Origin: Marine Group II euryarchaeote MED-G37
GTDB taxonomy: Archaea > Thermoplasmatota > Poseidoniia > Poseidoniales > Thalassarchaeaceae
Assembly (NCBI GenBank): GCA_002457555.1
Contig: NTJQ01000012.1
Span: forward strand, 1 to 40,988
Length of the DNA: 40,988 nt
Direction of reading: 5' to 3'
Under the pieces are notes generated by a model. It was not told the DNA's origin and searched no databases. It saw only the letters and a program-made list of their open reading frames with translations. Position numbers and translations under genes: made by a program. Of the stretch, positions 11,001 through 20,964 are shown piece by piece (positions within the stretch are counted from its first letter, which is position 1; each line of letters starts with the position of its first letter).

Positions 11001-13970
11001 ACAGGAATAATGGATAGAACAGGTGCTGCTTTACCTTCATCCCTTACTTTCTCTATAGACGGCACCGATGCTGGGTTCCAAGCAACGGGAGGTGTTGTGA
11101 ATCCGAATGGCACTTGGAGCGCCGTAATTACGCTCGGGCTATCTTTCCCTAGAGGAACTCATAACATCACCGCGAGTTATACTCCAACTGTAAATTACTA
11201 CGGCTCAAGTAGTGGTACAGGCTCTTTCGATAGTAGGGGGTACTCCCTAATTTCAATATTAGATCCAGCAGACTTAGATCCCGATAGAAGAGTTGTTAGA
11301 GGCGAGGATGTTAGTGTAAATCTCTCAATTATAGATAATGCAGGTCAATTGGTAGAAGATGTCGAAATAGACATTCTAGTTGATGGTTCATTCATTCAAT
11401 CTGTGACCACCGATGCAATAGGAAGAGCAACTTTGGTAATTCCTGTAGATGCACAGAGAACACAAGGTCCAATGCTAATTTCTGCAGAATTCCCGGGAAT
11501 AAATGGTTCTACAGGTTTAATCGGAGATTCCACTTGGTCTAGAGTAATTGTTCTCGCTCCAACAATAATAGAATTCACAGAGCTATCTGGCTCCATGGTT
11601 GCTGGGGAAAACATTACTTTCACTGGCACCCTTCTAGATGAGCACGGCCAATTATTGACTGATAACGGTTTAATTTCTGGAGGCGTAATCCATATTTTGA
11701 TCGATGGAACCGATGTCGGTTCAATCTACACAACAGTTTCGAACGCCTCTACAGGGCAGTGGAGAGTGACCTATGATTTGCCATTAGATATGGATTACGG
11801 AGCTCATACAGTTACTGCTAAATTCCTTGGAGGATTTACTTGGGTAGATCCAATGGGACAAGGAGATTCGTTGAATCCTGAATATTACCTGCCCGCTGCA
11901 AGTACAGTCGAATTCAATGTGACACAAACATCTCAAGTTGTTCTCACAACTCCGCCCGGAGAGGTCGATAGGAACCAGTTACTTCTCATTGAAGGAATGC
12001 TTACGGATGGAGCGGGTCGTACACTTGGAGATAGATATCTAGAAGTCACCATGAATGATCAATTTCTGACCGGACTTCAGGTAGAAGAAAATGGCACATT
12101 CAGCATATATCTTCCAATCCCACCAGATATGCCCTTAGGTCCTAGATTGGTGAAGATTATTTTCCAGGGTGAGGAGTTCATACTCACTTCAAATTCAACC
12201 ACAGTATTCACAGTATACGCCCCTACTATAATTTCAATAGACCCTGTAAGTGCATACGCTGTAGGAGATGAAATGAGGCTTACTGGAACAGTTAGAGATA
12301 ATCTCCCTGATGGCGGGTTGGCTAATCACTCCATTGAAATTTTCATTGATGGCACTCTAGTTGGGATAACCACAAGTCGTGAAAATGGTGACTGGTCATT
12401 CAATTGGGTCATTTCAGACTTCTTGGACATCGGTTTCCATACCATAACTGTAACGGCGCCTGCACAAGGGTATTACAGGCCAGGAAGTGTAGACGCCAAT
12501 CTGACAATTGCTTACCATACTTCGATCAATTTGCAAGTGGATGATGTATCGGTTACTAGAGGCGAAAAATGGAACTTCACAGGTAGACTATTTGACTCAG
12601 ATACAGCAGGAGCGCCAGGTCTTTCCGGACGAGAAATTATAGTCATTCTTGATGGATTAGAAATTAATCGAATAACCACTGGCGAAGATGGTGTTTTCGA
12701 ATTGGAATATTCGATCGGCTACTTGATTGCAAGAGGCGGACACGATATTAGATTCACATTTGAGGGTCAAACATTCTACCTGCCGGTGGAGTATAACATG
12801 ACGGTTTATGCAAAGGCAGATATCCAAATCGAGGTTCTTTGGGAGACGGACTTGATTATTCGTTCAGATGATTCTAAGGAGATTAAATTAGTAGGCAGAA
12901 TAATCGAAGTTGGTGGAGAAAGCAACGTCATTGAAGGTATGGAGGTGGTATTGCTTTGGAATGGTTTAGCAGAACCATCAACCATAGTTTGGGACGAATC
13001 CACAGGTCACTTCGAACTACGTTCTCCTGCCCGCTCGACAATGCCGCCTGGTGAATTATCACTTACAATATCCGCAATTACCGATGCAGACAGATTCCTA
13101 AACGGTTTGGAAATTGAGCATATTGTCAACATCCGCGTTCCGGTGAGTTTTACATTTACCCCAGATAGTCATCATATCAAAGAAAACCAAAGGCGAATAA
13201 ATGGTACAGTGACCGTTACTGCAAACGACACCGGTCTGCCTGTAGAAGGTATTTCCATCGTTGCAAGGCTAGTCAATCAATCGGTGATACATTTCCAAAA
13301 CGTAAAGCTGACAGATTCAAACGGAATAATGGATTATGATTTCACAATTCAAAATCAACCGGCATTTTATGACCAAAATAAATGGGGAGAATTATCTCTT
13401 CTCTTCCAAACAGATTCTCAACTAATCAGTCCAAATGATCGATTGTGGTTAAACAACGATTATTCGGGTATTGAGATGACCTACGAGGACCCCGCTCCTC
13501 TCTTCACATTCTGGCAAATTATTGCTCTTATCGGGATGCTCTTGATTTTGGGGACTCTTATTGGACTTGGTTTATCCCTTAGAAGACGCCGATTAGCGGC
13601 ACTTGATGAGATGGCTGATATTTTCAGTTATACGGCTGAGTTACTAGCTGCTGGAGATGAGATACGAGAGGCTATATTCAATTGTTACGAGAGTCTATGC
13701 AATATATTGATGCGAAATGGATTCCTTCGTCGAGACTTTGAGACTGTTAGAGAATTTGAAATGGCGATAAGAAAGGCCCTACCAATTAGTGAAGAAGCAC
13801 TTGTGGCATTGGACCGAATTTTCGAAGAGGCCAGATATTCATCTCACAAGTTGGGCGATGGCCATAGACAAAATGCTCAACATGCACTTTCGATGGTATT
13901 GCAAGAAATCGATGAACTACAAGATGTCCCAGAGAGGGACTCATTTGATCTCAGTGAGGCAGTTGCTTGA
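5037..13970 (+). CDS. Giant surface protein: TSP3 repeats, transglutaminase-like domain, Ig-like array, TM, DUF4129
   Basis: About 2,977 residues. Order: basic N-terminus with hydrophobic helix (about 22-45); many calcium-binding thrombospondin type 3 motifs of the DxDGDGxxDxxE kind (about 45-725); a YTGASWG segment, then a transglutaminase-like domain around 960-1050 (GDCDEFATVFAAMLRSIGLP, Cys969, then RKVTGFSGG and GWIPFEACP); a long array of roughly 90-100-residue Ig-like repeats (about 1090-2810); a membrane helix (about 2823-2850) followed by RRRR; and a cytoplasmic DUF4129 helical domain. This order matches TgpA-like transglutaminase/DUF4129 proteins, hugely expanded. The catalytic His and Asp of the triad appear replaced (TWWVEV for HAWVEV; FEACP for FDPTP), so enzymatic activity is doubtful. 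An ATG at 5004 is in frame, but the ATG at 5037 has AGGGTG six bases upstream and lies after the hairpin. Likely a calcium-stabilised adhesin or surface scaffold. Confidence 0.85.
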   Translation: MFGYSRQDNLVITRRKERSAVLFSLLMLLTSYSAIEFAAWEAMGSTDADGDGLPYGLEYYINTQPQDWDSDGDGLPDGWEWQYGLDPLSASGINGSTGDPDGDSLTNLNEYQYGIPANWDSATTPNKLDNGVWWNGTVPVSNWDEESAMQLIQGLNSDGADEDPMGNICFNTFDDDHDGMVDSWDGDNDGDVDCSSNDDDGDNLTDEDPDGWDTDGDGMPDGWEVANNLDPTSNSGDDGTAGDPDGDGLINLYEYVNPAWDTRNGTTNPPTQYWRPGPDNRTNTESPCNPVLAIGPGSPPCSLFTAEVDGITYTDPNNNDTDGDGLNDSHEALVLLTDPTAADTDGDGISDGVEVNGSYGNPPQASDPRNNNTDGDQFDDGEEDTNFNGVVDANETDPTRIEDSGDFDGDGIQNWEENATCTLWDTADTDGGGIDDGTELSPAHASDPCTSTYELYLDVITWVPVDFSVTLNNTSKLDPTPLDWRQNGAPMAYFESGTGNRTPFQYSSIDGNILRSVSITMPSDSIYVVVLNGSWCWDASLGSANEQHCDDDYRDTDGDGLADWEESLGSWGFESLPTLTDSDGDGVNDLDEVINSTDPLEPCSNLADFDGDGLNNYFENTTGCPLIYGIENGNMSLDNYTTLWNNSDTDNGGVIDYQEYLDGTNPQNNPDDDLNPLDTDGDGIPDTIEQEIGTDWLDPDTDGGGVPDGDECLPEYWDNGCVDSLFDPWDPTDDISTNMLYFFAENTTTGIDYNITHYWRWHTYDSYTGASWGVNTSLVGYTPMFPTWSTTQGVAHPDFWDNSALHSWEISFSNNGILSPGDELIAPYNAVNYTGWSDVAAGLNFSNYTRDVLIDSSVVDQLYVTTPQIIFTDAIRDNTTAFQNSTYATDYRGFTNVTTITQAVLNESGWTSAWDQIEAIQEFLINGNNSTTFLRNHAGSNVNRSDSGIVTSLDDTSVWILEEALEGDCDEFATVFAAMLRSIGLPTRKVTGFSGGTWVDNGFEVYGNDFTWWVEVHLQTNANQGELDLGWIPFEACPDVSVVEVVDEIWSPDSLERDYSSGNISLNGTLQFVSNSSSIEGITLELYLVPDNETVNVPGSAALATRLIGTTTTDSEGFFSFNGSLSEMIEPGFGSLVVLTQKQGYVGVQGVSFPWSINITDDVNLSISSPAPAEQPMLGVGVNSTVTGSMTWANLPQTDPAMLDTLQVLLNYTTIEEGDVNLIADVGSGGYFEFGVPISENEPLGLINASLAFLGWHQIDLNNASNPEYHLRPKTIDFNFNITPSPNLTISLEGSDSNNSILDINQLVFINGTAVSRGPSPDPLNGTLTFQMRRAGTNGPYTDLATWELNSSNWTTNPGQFAIEWDFNESSVSIPAGLVEVKFIYSADELFASDEESFQSSFGIRSYVEFSYVLIATERGTEASVAVQLSDHTGTSVADFPGLYSVDFNGTEVFNITDPESSSFNVVWVPNLNTIAGDYLWQLNYTGSTWLRPTSALDSIRIQGRANVTVTLGSEWTERGTVTWVSGAAQDIFHLTPITGNNSSIVVQLEIPSDLPPSPDGSPAPPVIRTLVGGWINETTGAYNYSFTMPTDVGSGAYFLRFVLDFSTNAEVLGPFYTTLAQTRVLTGIQSEFVVNAEPQSIIVIAGNTLILNATITDIADDSVVPDTDVDLYFDWGGPNQIIIDSATTDVDGIARFSPSILEDTTPGFYDLRVQANDDLTDNLTDVDAGRWIGNDTFANLTVQVDSQVEINSIPQEVTAGQSFTLSGRILDGFDSNRSVSGPMAVEVFFLNDSSEKLVSSQTTTNNGSFSVSVPTDPFGDGVSSGTKTVVVSVIEGSSPFYLTGTGNASILVRGVTRFTDRTPIIQTVVDRGTSITFGARLTEFSDNDLAVGDMEVGAKFHDTWLNGGITNGQGLVNFTFDVPHSHPLGQIGITLYFNGSATLHSTTTVLNQIFVRSPTNLTISPVTENPVAGESFNVSGTLLSSNGTGIMDRTGAALPSSLTFSIDGTDAGFQATGGVVNPNGTWSAVITLGLSFPRGTHNITASYTPTVNYYGSSSGTGSFDSRGYSLISILDPADLDPDRRVVRGEDVSVNLSIIDNAGQLVEDVEIDILVDGSFIQSVTTDAIGRATLVIPVDAQRTQGPMLISAEFPGINGSTGLIGDSTWSRVIVLAPTIIEFTELSGSMVAGENITFTGTLLDEHGQLLTDNGLISGGVIHILIDGTDVGSIYTTVSNASTGQWRVTYDLPLDMDYGAHTVTAKFLGGFTWVDPMGQGDSLNPEYYLPAASTVEFNVTQTSQVVLTTPPGEVDRNQLLLIEGMLTDGAGRTLGDRYLEVTMNDQFLTGLQVEENGTFSIYLPIPPDMPLGPRLVKIIFQGEEFILTSNSTTVFTVYAPTIISIDPVSAYAVGDEMRLTGTVRDNLPDGGLANHSIEIFIDGTLVGITTSRENGDWSFNWVISDFLDIGFHTITVTAPAQGYYRPGSVDANLTIAYHTSINLQVDDVSVTRGEKWNFTGRLFDSDTAGAPGLSGREIIVILDGLEINRITTGEDGVFELEYSIGYLIARGGHDIRFTFEGQTFYLPVEYNMTVYAKADIQIEVLWETDLIIRSDDSKEIKLVGRIIEVGGESNVIEGMEVVLLWNGLAEPSTIVWDESTGHFELRSPARSTMPPGELSLTISAITDADRFLNGLEIEHIVNIRVPVSFTFTPDSHHIKENQRRINGTVTVTANDTGLPVEGISIVARLVNQSVIHFQNVKLTDSNGIMDYDFTIQNQPAFYDQNKWGELSLLFQTDSQLISPNDRLWLNNDYSGIEMTYEDPAPLFTFWQIIALIGMLLILGTLIGLGLSLRRRRLAALDEMADIFSYTAELLAAGDEIREAIFNCYESLCNILMRNGFLRRDFETVREFEMAIRKALPISEEALVALDRIFEEARYSSHKLGDGHRQNAQHALSMVLQEIDELQDVPERDSFDLSEAVA

Positions 13971-14441
13971 TTAGTCAAAACTCAGATGAAGCACTCCATC
14001 TGAAATTTTAGCCGATTCAACGTCCATTGTTGCTGGAACCGAAAGAGTACGAATCATACCTCCGAAGCGTTCAGGTGCAATTACTCGAACGAGTCTTCTC
14101 TCATCGTCTATGGAAGTTTTTACAGTAAGACTAGTCAAAGATTCGATATCTAAATTGATGTCGAACCCTGCTTTTGCGGACTCTTTATCCAACTCATCAA
14201 AGGCAACACTATCTGAATCAAAAGTTCTAGTGTGTTTTTTTGAATGTTCTATTTTTCCTGAAATTTGTTTCAAAATTTCGTTGTGATTACTTTTTGCGGA
14301 TTCAAGATGTGGAATGTCTGCCAAAAAACGGTGATGCATCGACTCAGCGTCGATGTCGAGTCCTCTATCCAGATTTTCATCGAGTACTTCCGCTAGGTCA
14401 TTGGAACCCACAACATCGACCTTCCGCCACATGCCCTTCAA
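13971..14441 (-). CDS. Small Hsp20/alpha-crystallin-like protein
   Basis: A 156-residue protein. The C-terminal 60 residues (VRVIAPERFGG, RTLSVPATMDVESAKISDGV, LHLSF) follow the end of an alpha-crystallin domain: beta strands, then the pattern in which small heat-shock proteins read vKAsyknGvL. The N-terminal 90 residues are charged, probably helical, and unassigned. The usual C-terminal IxI tail is missing. The start is uncertain: TTG at 14441 or ATG at 14432. The frame stays open up to the helicase stop at 14484, with no better start. It lies 42 bases after the XPD-like helicase and is probably co-transcribed with it. Its stop abuts the giant gene's stop, tail to tail. A chaperone or CS-domain role is inferred from the fold alone. 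Confidence 0.6.
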   Translation of the reverse strand: MKGMWRKVDVVGSNDLAEVLDENLDRGLDIDAESMHHRFLADIPHLESAKSNHNEILKQISGKIEHSKKHTRTFDSDSVAFDELDKESAKAGFDINLDIESLTSLTVKTSIDDERRLVRVIAPERFGGMIRTLSVPATMDVESAKISDGVLHLSFD

Positions 14442-14483
14442 CGCTGCGAAGAATCCGACTTTGATGAATCCATTGATTGAATC

Positions 14484-16502
14484 TCACTCAATAGCTGGAT
14501 CTGGAAAGCGTTGGAAGAACCTCTTTGCTAGACGTCCTGTTCTCTCTGCATCTTGACTTCTCATCACCTGTAAGTTTGTAGGGATGCAAAACCGGTATGG
14601 TCTTTCTCGAATTCGTTTTTCTAGGATTACTACAAGTGCCCTATCTTCTGCTTTTCTTATCGGTCGTCCAATCGCTTGTAGAACACTATTTACTGCTGGT
14701 TGGTGACTGGAGTACCTTCTGGCCGCGTTAGCTCCAAATTTGTCTTGACAATATTCAGTTAACGCCTTTTGTCGAGCACTAGGCGGCGGTACAGGAAGTC
14801 CAATACAAACTACTGCATCTAGAATATTTTCGGGATAATCAACTCCTTCCGCTAATTTACCAGAAAGTACCCCACAAAGCATGACTCTGTCTTTTGTTCT
14901 ACGTTTTTGATATAGATTATCTACCATCTTTGCGACCTGCCGTTTACTCATTCGAGAACTCTCTTTCTCTATTTGGACACCCCATGGTATCCAACGGTAA
15001 TCGTCCAATACCATATCTAGCATTGCATAACTTTGAGCAAATAGGGCAACATGACCGGGTGTATTTCGTAAAACCTCTATGATATGGTCTCGGATATTGT
15101 TTGTATTGTTTTGTCCACGTTCTGTATATCTCGAGGTAGTATTTTGGGCGACTAAAACAGGTCTTCTTTCTGACAAGAAGGGCGAATCATAGTCCTTAGC
15201 AATAAGTCCCCTTTCTGCATCATCAGGTAAGCGCAATAAATCTCTATACATTTCAGCAGGAAACAATGTCCCTGACATGAGTATAGATCCTCGACAAGCA
15301 GCGAAAAGAGGACCTGATACTACCCCTGGGTCAAGGAGAAAAGACCTCACTCTAGGCTCATCGAGTAATTTATCAAAAACCAATACAAGAGCAGCAGAGT
15401 CCTCGTATTGTCCGCATGTACTAATGAAAGAGGCTAACCTTTCGCTACTCGTCTCTCTCTCATCATCTTCTTCATTTTCCAAATCCACACGAACCGATAA
15501 TAGTTGTGCAACCAGTCTTCGGAGGCTAGAGAATCTTCCCTCTGGAATTTCCTCGAGTGTTTCATTCAGGATAGATTCCATCTCTTGCAATAGATCTCGT
15601 GTCTCGATTTGCATATCTTCCTCATCCAATCGAGCCAATTCTTTTTCTCTTGCTGAGAACCAAGTTGGCATCTTAGACTGAAGTCGTTTTAGCGACCGTT
15701 CAGCCCACTCCATTTCATCCAAGTTCATTTCTTCTCCTTGGGATGATGATAATTCAATGGCTGTTTCTAAGTGTTCTTGAACCTCGAACCGTGCATCTCT
15801 AAAAGTGTTTGAGATAATTCTACGTTCCATGCCATTCCGAACTCTATCTGGTAAATTGTGTGCTTCATCCACAATGAGAATGGTATTTTCAATATCTACT
15901 CCCATAGAAGGTAATGAAGCCTCTCTAACACTATCGATGAAAACATGATTGTAATCACAAACCAATATGTTGCAACTTTTTACCGCCTCTCTAGCAGTCG
16001 CCCAAGCACAGAGATTTATTCGTCTACTATTCTGTATCAAATCATCTACATGGGTTGGCTTTAGCAAAATGTTCGCTTGCATATCTGCTCTCAATTCATC
16101 TCTCATTGACCCCTCTAAGCTATCTTCACAATCACATTTCCCACTCATTCGGTCGACATTTTGACACATCCCCTCACGTCCGATTAAATCCACCAATTTG
16201 ATTGGTGGTTCAGTTTGACCAAGTTTCTGGTTTATTTTCTGAACCGTGTCAACAACTATCCTGTGTTGTGATTGACGACTTGTGAGGAATAATATCTTCA
16301 GATTGTCTGATGAAGCCCTCTGTACGCTAATTGCACTGGCTAATGCGGCAGCGGTTTTCCCTATTCCAGTGGGGGCCAAGGCCATCAATGACCCCTCTGA
16401 TAACAAAGACTCGATCCCATCCTCAATCATATCCGATTGAGATTCTCTAACTTCGGAATGAGCGAAGTATCTCACCGAGGAATCGACTCCTTTGGCGGTC
16501 AT
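14484..16502 (-). CDS. XPD/Rad3-family iron-sulfur DNA helicase
   Basis: A 672-residue superfamily 2 helicase related to XPD/DinG, predicted to unwind DNA 5' to 3' in repair. Walker A is APTGIGKT (43-50), motif II is DEAH (IVDEAHNLPDRVRNG), motif III has SGTLFPAEM, and motif VI is QAIGRPIRKAEDRA. Between motifs Ia and II are four cysteines suited to a 4Fe-4S cluster: Cys112, Cys122, Cys124 and Cys164. The middle pair is spaced C-x1-C rather than the C-x2-C I expect from XPD. The ATG at 16502 gives a normal N-terminus, with the Q-motif-like RESQSDMI near residue 19. A TATA-like AATTTAATT lies about 50 bases upstream. It precedes the Hsp20-like gene in the same direction. Length is typical for archaeal XPD-like proteins (about 550-700). 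Confidence 0.9.
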   Translation of the reverse strand: MTAKGVDSSVRYFAHSEVRESQSDMIEDGIESLLSEGSLMALAPTGIGKTAAALASAISVQRASSDNLKILFLTSRQSQHRIVVDTVQKINQKLGQTEPPIKLVDLIGREGMCQNVDRMSGKCDCEDSLEGSMRDELRADMQANILLKPTHVDDLIQNSRRINLCAWATAREAVKSCNILVCDYNHVFIDSVREASLPSMGVDIENTILIVDEAHNLPDRVRNGMERRIISNTFRDARFEVQEHLETAIELSSSQGEEMNLDEMEWAERSLKRLQSKMPTWFSAREKELARLDEEDMQIETRDLLQEMESILNETLEEIPEGRFSSLRRLVAQLLSVRVDLENEEDDERETSSERLASFISTCGQYEDSAALVLVFDKLLDEPRVRSFLLDPGVVSGPLFAACRGSILMSGTLFPAEMYRDLLRLPDDAERGLIAKDYDSPFLSERRPVLVAQNTTSRYTERGQNNTNNIRDHIIEVLRNTPGHVALFAQSYAMLDMVLDDYRWIPWGVQIEKESSRMSKRQVAKMVDNLYQKRRTKDRVMLCGVLSGKLAEGVDYPENILDAVVCIGLPVPPPSARQKALTEYCQDKFGANAARRYSSHQPAVNSVLQAIGRPIRKAEDRALVVILEKRIRERPYRFCIPTNLQVMRSQDAERTGRLAKRFFQRFPDPAIE

Positions 16503-16569
16503 GGATTCGAACCTGCCGATAGGCCGCCCAAGAAGATTGGCCTTATCAACGCTGAATTAAATTAGGTGT

Positions 16570-16592
16570 GTCCCGCCCGAATTGGGCGGGAC
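16570..16592. terminator. Perfect 9-bp GC hairpin upstream of the helicase
   Basis: GTCCCGCCC (16570-16578) pairs with GGGCGGGAC (16584-16592) around a GAATT loop. It is flanked by GGTGTG on both sides. It lies 68 bases upstream of the helicase start. It could be a terminator for minus-strand transcripts coming from the regulator, or part of a leader. Confidence 0.4.
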
Positions 16593-16773
16593 GGTGTGTG
16601 TTGAATTTCAATTTTCACGATTTTCTAGATCGTGATGTCTGCTACGTGTTGAGAGGTTTGGCCGCTTATGGCGAGGTGCATCGGAGGGCGAGTAACCTAC
16701 TGCGTTGGATAGTTTTGCTCTCTTTCGAAGGCCATTTAACCCTACAGTAAAAACTGCTCTGGATGAGGTGTGT

Positions 16774-16802
16774 GCGGAGGGGCGACTTTGCCGCCCCCCC
16801 GC
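16774..16802. terminator. GC-rich hairpin after the ribbon-helix-helix gene
   Basis: GGGGCG (16779-16784) pairs with CGCCCC (16792-16797). The stem is extended by GCGG/CCGC (16774-16777 and 16799-16802) across one A/C mismatch, giving ten pairs around ACTTTGC. It lies 41 bases past the stop of the minus-strand regulator gene, a plausible transcription-end structure. Confidence 0.4.
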
Positions 16803-16842
16803 GGAGTTTGAGTGCATCCCATTCTCACCCATGTCTCTCACC

Positions 16843-17208
16843 TCATTGTTCAGTCGACTCGTCGAATCGAGCCCGAAGCTCTTCCAGGCGCTTACTTAGC
16901 ACCGCGTCGACTGTTGCATCATCAGTAGAGGAGCGCCCTATGTGTTCGCGCGCTGCATATCTTAGGACGACATCTGGTTGTTCTCCATGTATACGACAAA
17001 AGTCGTCCAAACGAACACTCAGGTCAGGGCCTAATTCTACTTCGATGCGGGTGCCGGAAGAAATAGCAGGAGTTGCCAGGTATCTCCTGATGGCTTCTCG
17101 AATTACATCAGACTTGTTTCTCATCCCATCGAATCCAACTCTGCGCTCAAGTTCGAGCAAGTAGTCTTCTGGAATTCTTAACGAAATCATAGGACTTTGG
17201 CCTGCCAC
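16843..17208 (-). CDS. Ribbon-helix-helix (CopG/NikR-like) DNA-binding regulator
   Basis: A 121-residue protein. The N-terminal SPMISLRIPEDYLLELERRV..NKSDVIREAIRRYL (about 6-44) is a textbook ribbon-helix-helix domain: a beta strand that inserts into the DNA major groove, then two helices. The remaining 75 residues have two more helices, perhaps for dimer or tetramer contacts; the His/Cys arrangement of NikR is not present. The GTG start at 17208 is chosen because AGGAGGG (17216-17222) sits seven bases upstream, one of the best ribosome-binding sites in the window. It is divergent from the HD phosphohydrolase, with a repeat-rich 184-base region between them, so it probably controls itself and perhaps that neighbour. 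Ligand unknown. Confidence 0.8.
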   Translation of the reverse strand: MAGQSPMISLRIPEDYLLELERRVGFDGMRNKSDVIREAIRRYLATPAISSGTRIEVELGPDLSVRLDDFCRIHGEQPDVVLRYAAREHIGRSSTDDATVDAVLSKRLEELRARFDESTEQ

Positions 17209-17255
17209 TCTGCTTCCCTCCTAAGTCTGCGAGAGAGCCTAGGGGTATTAAGTGT

Positions 17256-17286
17256 ATTGCAAATGAAATGCAATTGAAATACAATA
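17256..17286. promoter_or_regulatory. Candidate operator: 11-bp tandem repeats with inverted repeat
   Basis: Two 11-base units, GCAAATGAAAT (17259-17269) and GCAATTGAAAT (17270-17280), are followed by a partial third (ACAAT). They overlap a perfect inverted repeat, ATTGCA (17256-17261) and TGCAAT (17269-17274). An 11-base period places copies on one face of DNA, as expected for cooperative binding by ribbon-helix-helix dimers. It lies about 50 bases upstream of the regulator start and about 110 upstream of the HD gene. Confidence 0.5.
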
Positions 17287-17392
17287 GGTGTGAAATTTGG
17301 CGCAATATTGCTAATGTGCCTAATATTCTCTATCCAGCCAGAGCAGTTCAGTTGAAGGGGGGGGAGTATCTCGGAATCCTGCAGGGTGTGTC

Positions 17393-20214
<2,822 letters not shown>

Positions 20215-20217
20215 AAA

Positions 20218-20964
20218 TCAGACACTTTCTTCGTTTATCGATGAAAGGAATTTCTGCAATCTTTCAGTCTTTGGCTCGTTGATAATCGAGGAAGGCCCCT
20301 CTTCCGCAACCTTCCCATGATCTAGGTAGACTATTCTGTCTGCCACATCCCTTGCGAAATTGATTTCATGGGTTACAATGACCATTGTCATTCCTTCGTC
20401 TGCCAACCCTCGAATAGTTTTCAGGACTGAACCAATCAATTCTGGGTCTAGTGCACTTGTGGGTTCGTCGAATAGAATAACCTCTGGCTTCATCGCTAGC
20501 GCTCGAGCAATTGCAACTCGTTGCTTTTGTCCGCCTGATAAATTACCAGGATATGCTTCTACCCTCTCTAACATATCGACTCTTTCTAGAACCTCTAATG
20601 CTACCTCTTCGGCCTTCGATTTACTCATTCTACGAACATGACGGAGACCTAGAGTGATATTGTCTAGAACTTTCAAATGAGAAAATAATTCGAATGACTG
20701 GAAAACCATTCCGATTCTGCTTCTAACTTGATTTACATCTGCTACAGGTGTGTTAATCTGTTCTCCTCGTAGTTCTATTACTCCATCTGTCGGCTCAATT
20801 AATCTGTTGATACATCGTAGAACGGTAGATTTTCCAGAGCCCGAAGACCCGATTATCGCTACTGATTCTCCTTCATGGACATCGAAAGTAACTCCTTTTA
20901 CCGCATGAACTCCCCCGGAGTAGATCTTCTGCAAATCACGAATTGAGAGAACTACATCTGCCAT
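20218..20964 (-). CDS. Polar amino-acid ABC transporter ATPase (GlnQ/HisP-like)
   Basis: A 248-residue cytoplasmic ATPase energising uptake of polar amino acids. Walker A is GSSGSGKST (about 39-47), Q-loop MVFQSFELF, signature LSGGQKQRVAIARALA, Walker B VILFDEPTSALDPE, and H-loop VTHEINFA. The THExxFA-type H-loop and NxLxLGxxHV-like segment are typical of the GlnQ group, though the protein may serve any polar amino acid. The ATG directly follows the permease stop with no spacer. GGAGGTG within the permease's last codons is the ribosome-binding site, so the two genes are translationally linked. No substrate-binding protein is encoded beside them. Confidence 0.93.
   Translation of the reverse strand: MADVVLSIRDLQKIYSGGVHAVKGVTFDVHEGESVAIIGSSGSGKSTVLRCINRLIEPTDGVIELRGEQINTPVADVNQVRSRIGMVFQSFELFSHLKVLDNITLGLRHVRRMSKSKAEEVALEVLERVDMLERVEAYPGNLSGGQKQRVAIARALAMKPEVILFDEPTSALDPELIGSVLKTIRGLADEGMTMVIVTHEINFARDVADRIVYLDHGKVAEEGPSSIINEPKTERLQKFLSSINEESV

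Larger units (their letters stand above)
16503..16842. other. 340-base gap with strong hairpins, no gene recognised
   Basis: Lies between the ribbon-helix-helix gene and the helicase gene, both on the minus strand. It holds a perfect 9-bp GC hairpin (16570-16592), a 6-bp hairpin CACGAT/ATCGTG (16616-16634) and a compound 10-bp hairpin (16774-16802). A 77-codon minus-strand frame covers part of it but has Arg/Ser-rich low-complexity composition and a GTG start. I do not recognise RNase P, SRP or box C/D RNA motifs here. A structured RNA or long leader of the helicase is possible. Confidence 0.5.

Noticed and set aside
16608-16841. 77-codon minus-strand frame right after the ribbon-helix-helix gene
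   Set aside because: Arg/Ser-rich composition, GTG start, no recognisable fold, and it runs through strong hairpins; noncoding is more likely.
16503-16842. RNase P RNA, SRP RNA or box C/D RNA in the gap
   Set aside because: I looked for the GAGGAAAGUC element of RNase P, the GGAAG/GNAR helix of SRP RNA, and paired C/D boxes on both strands and found no convincing match.
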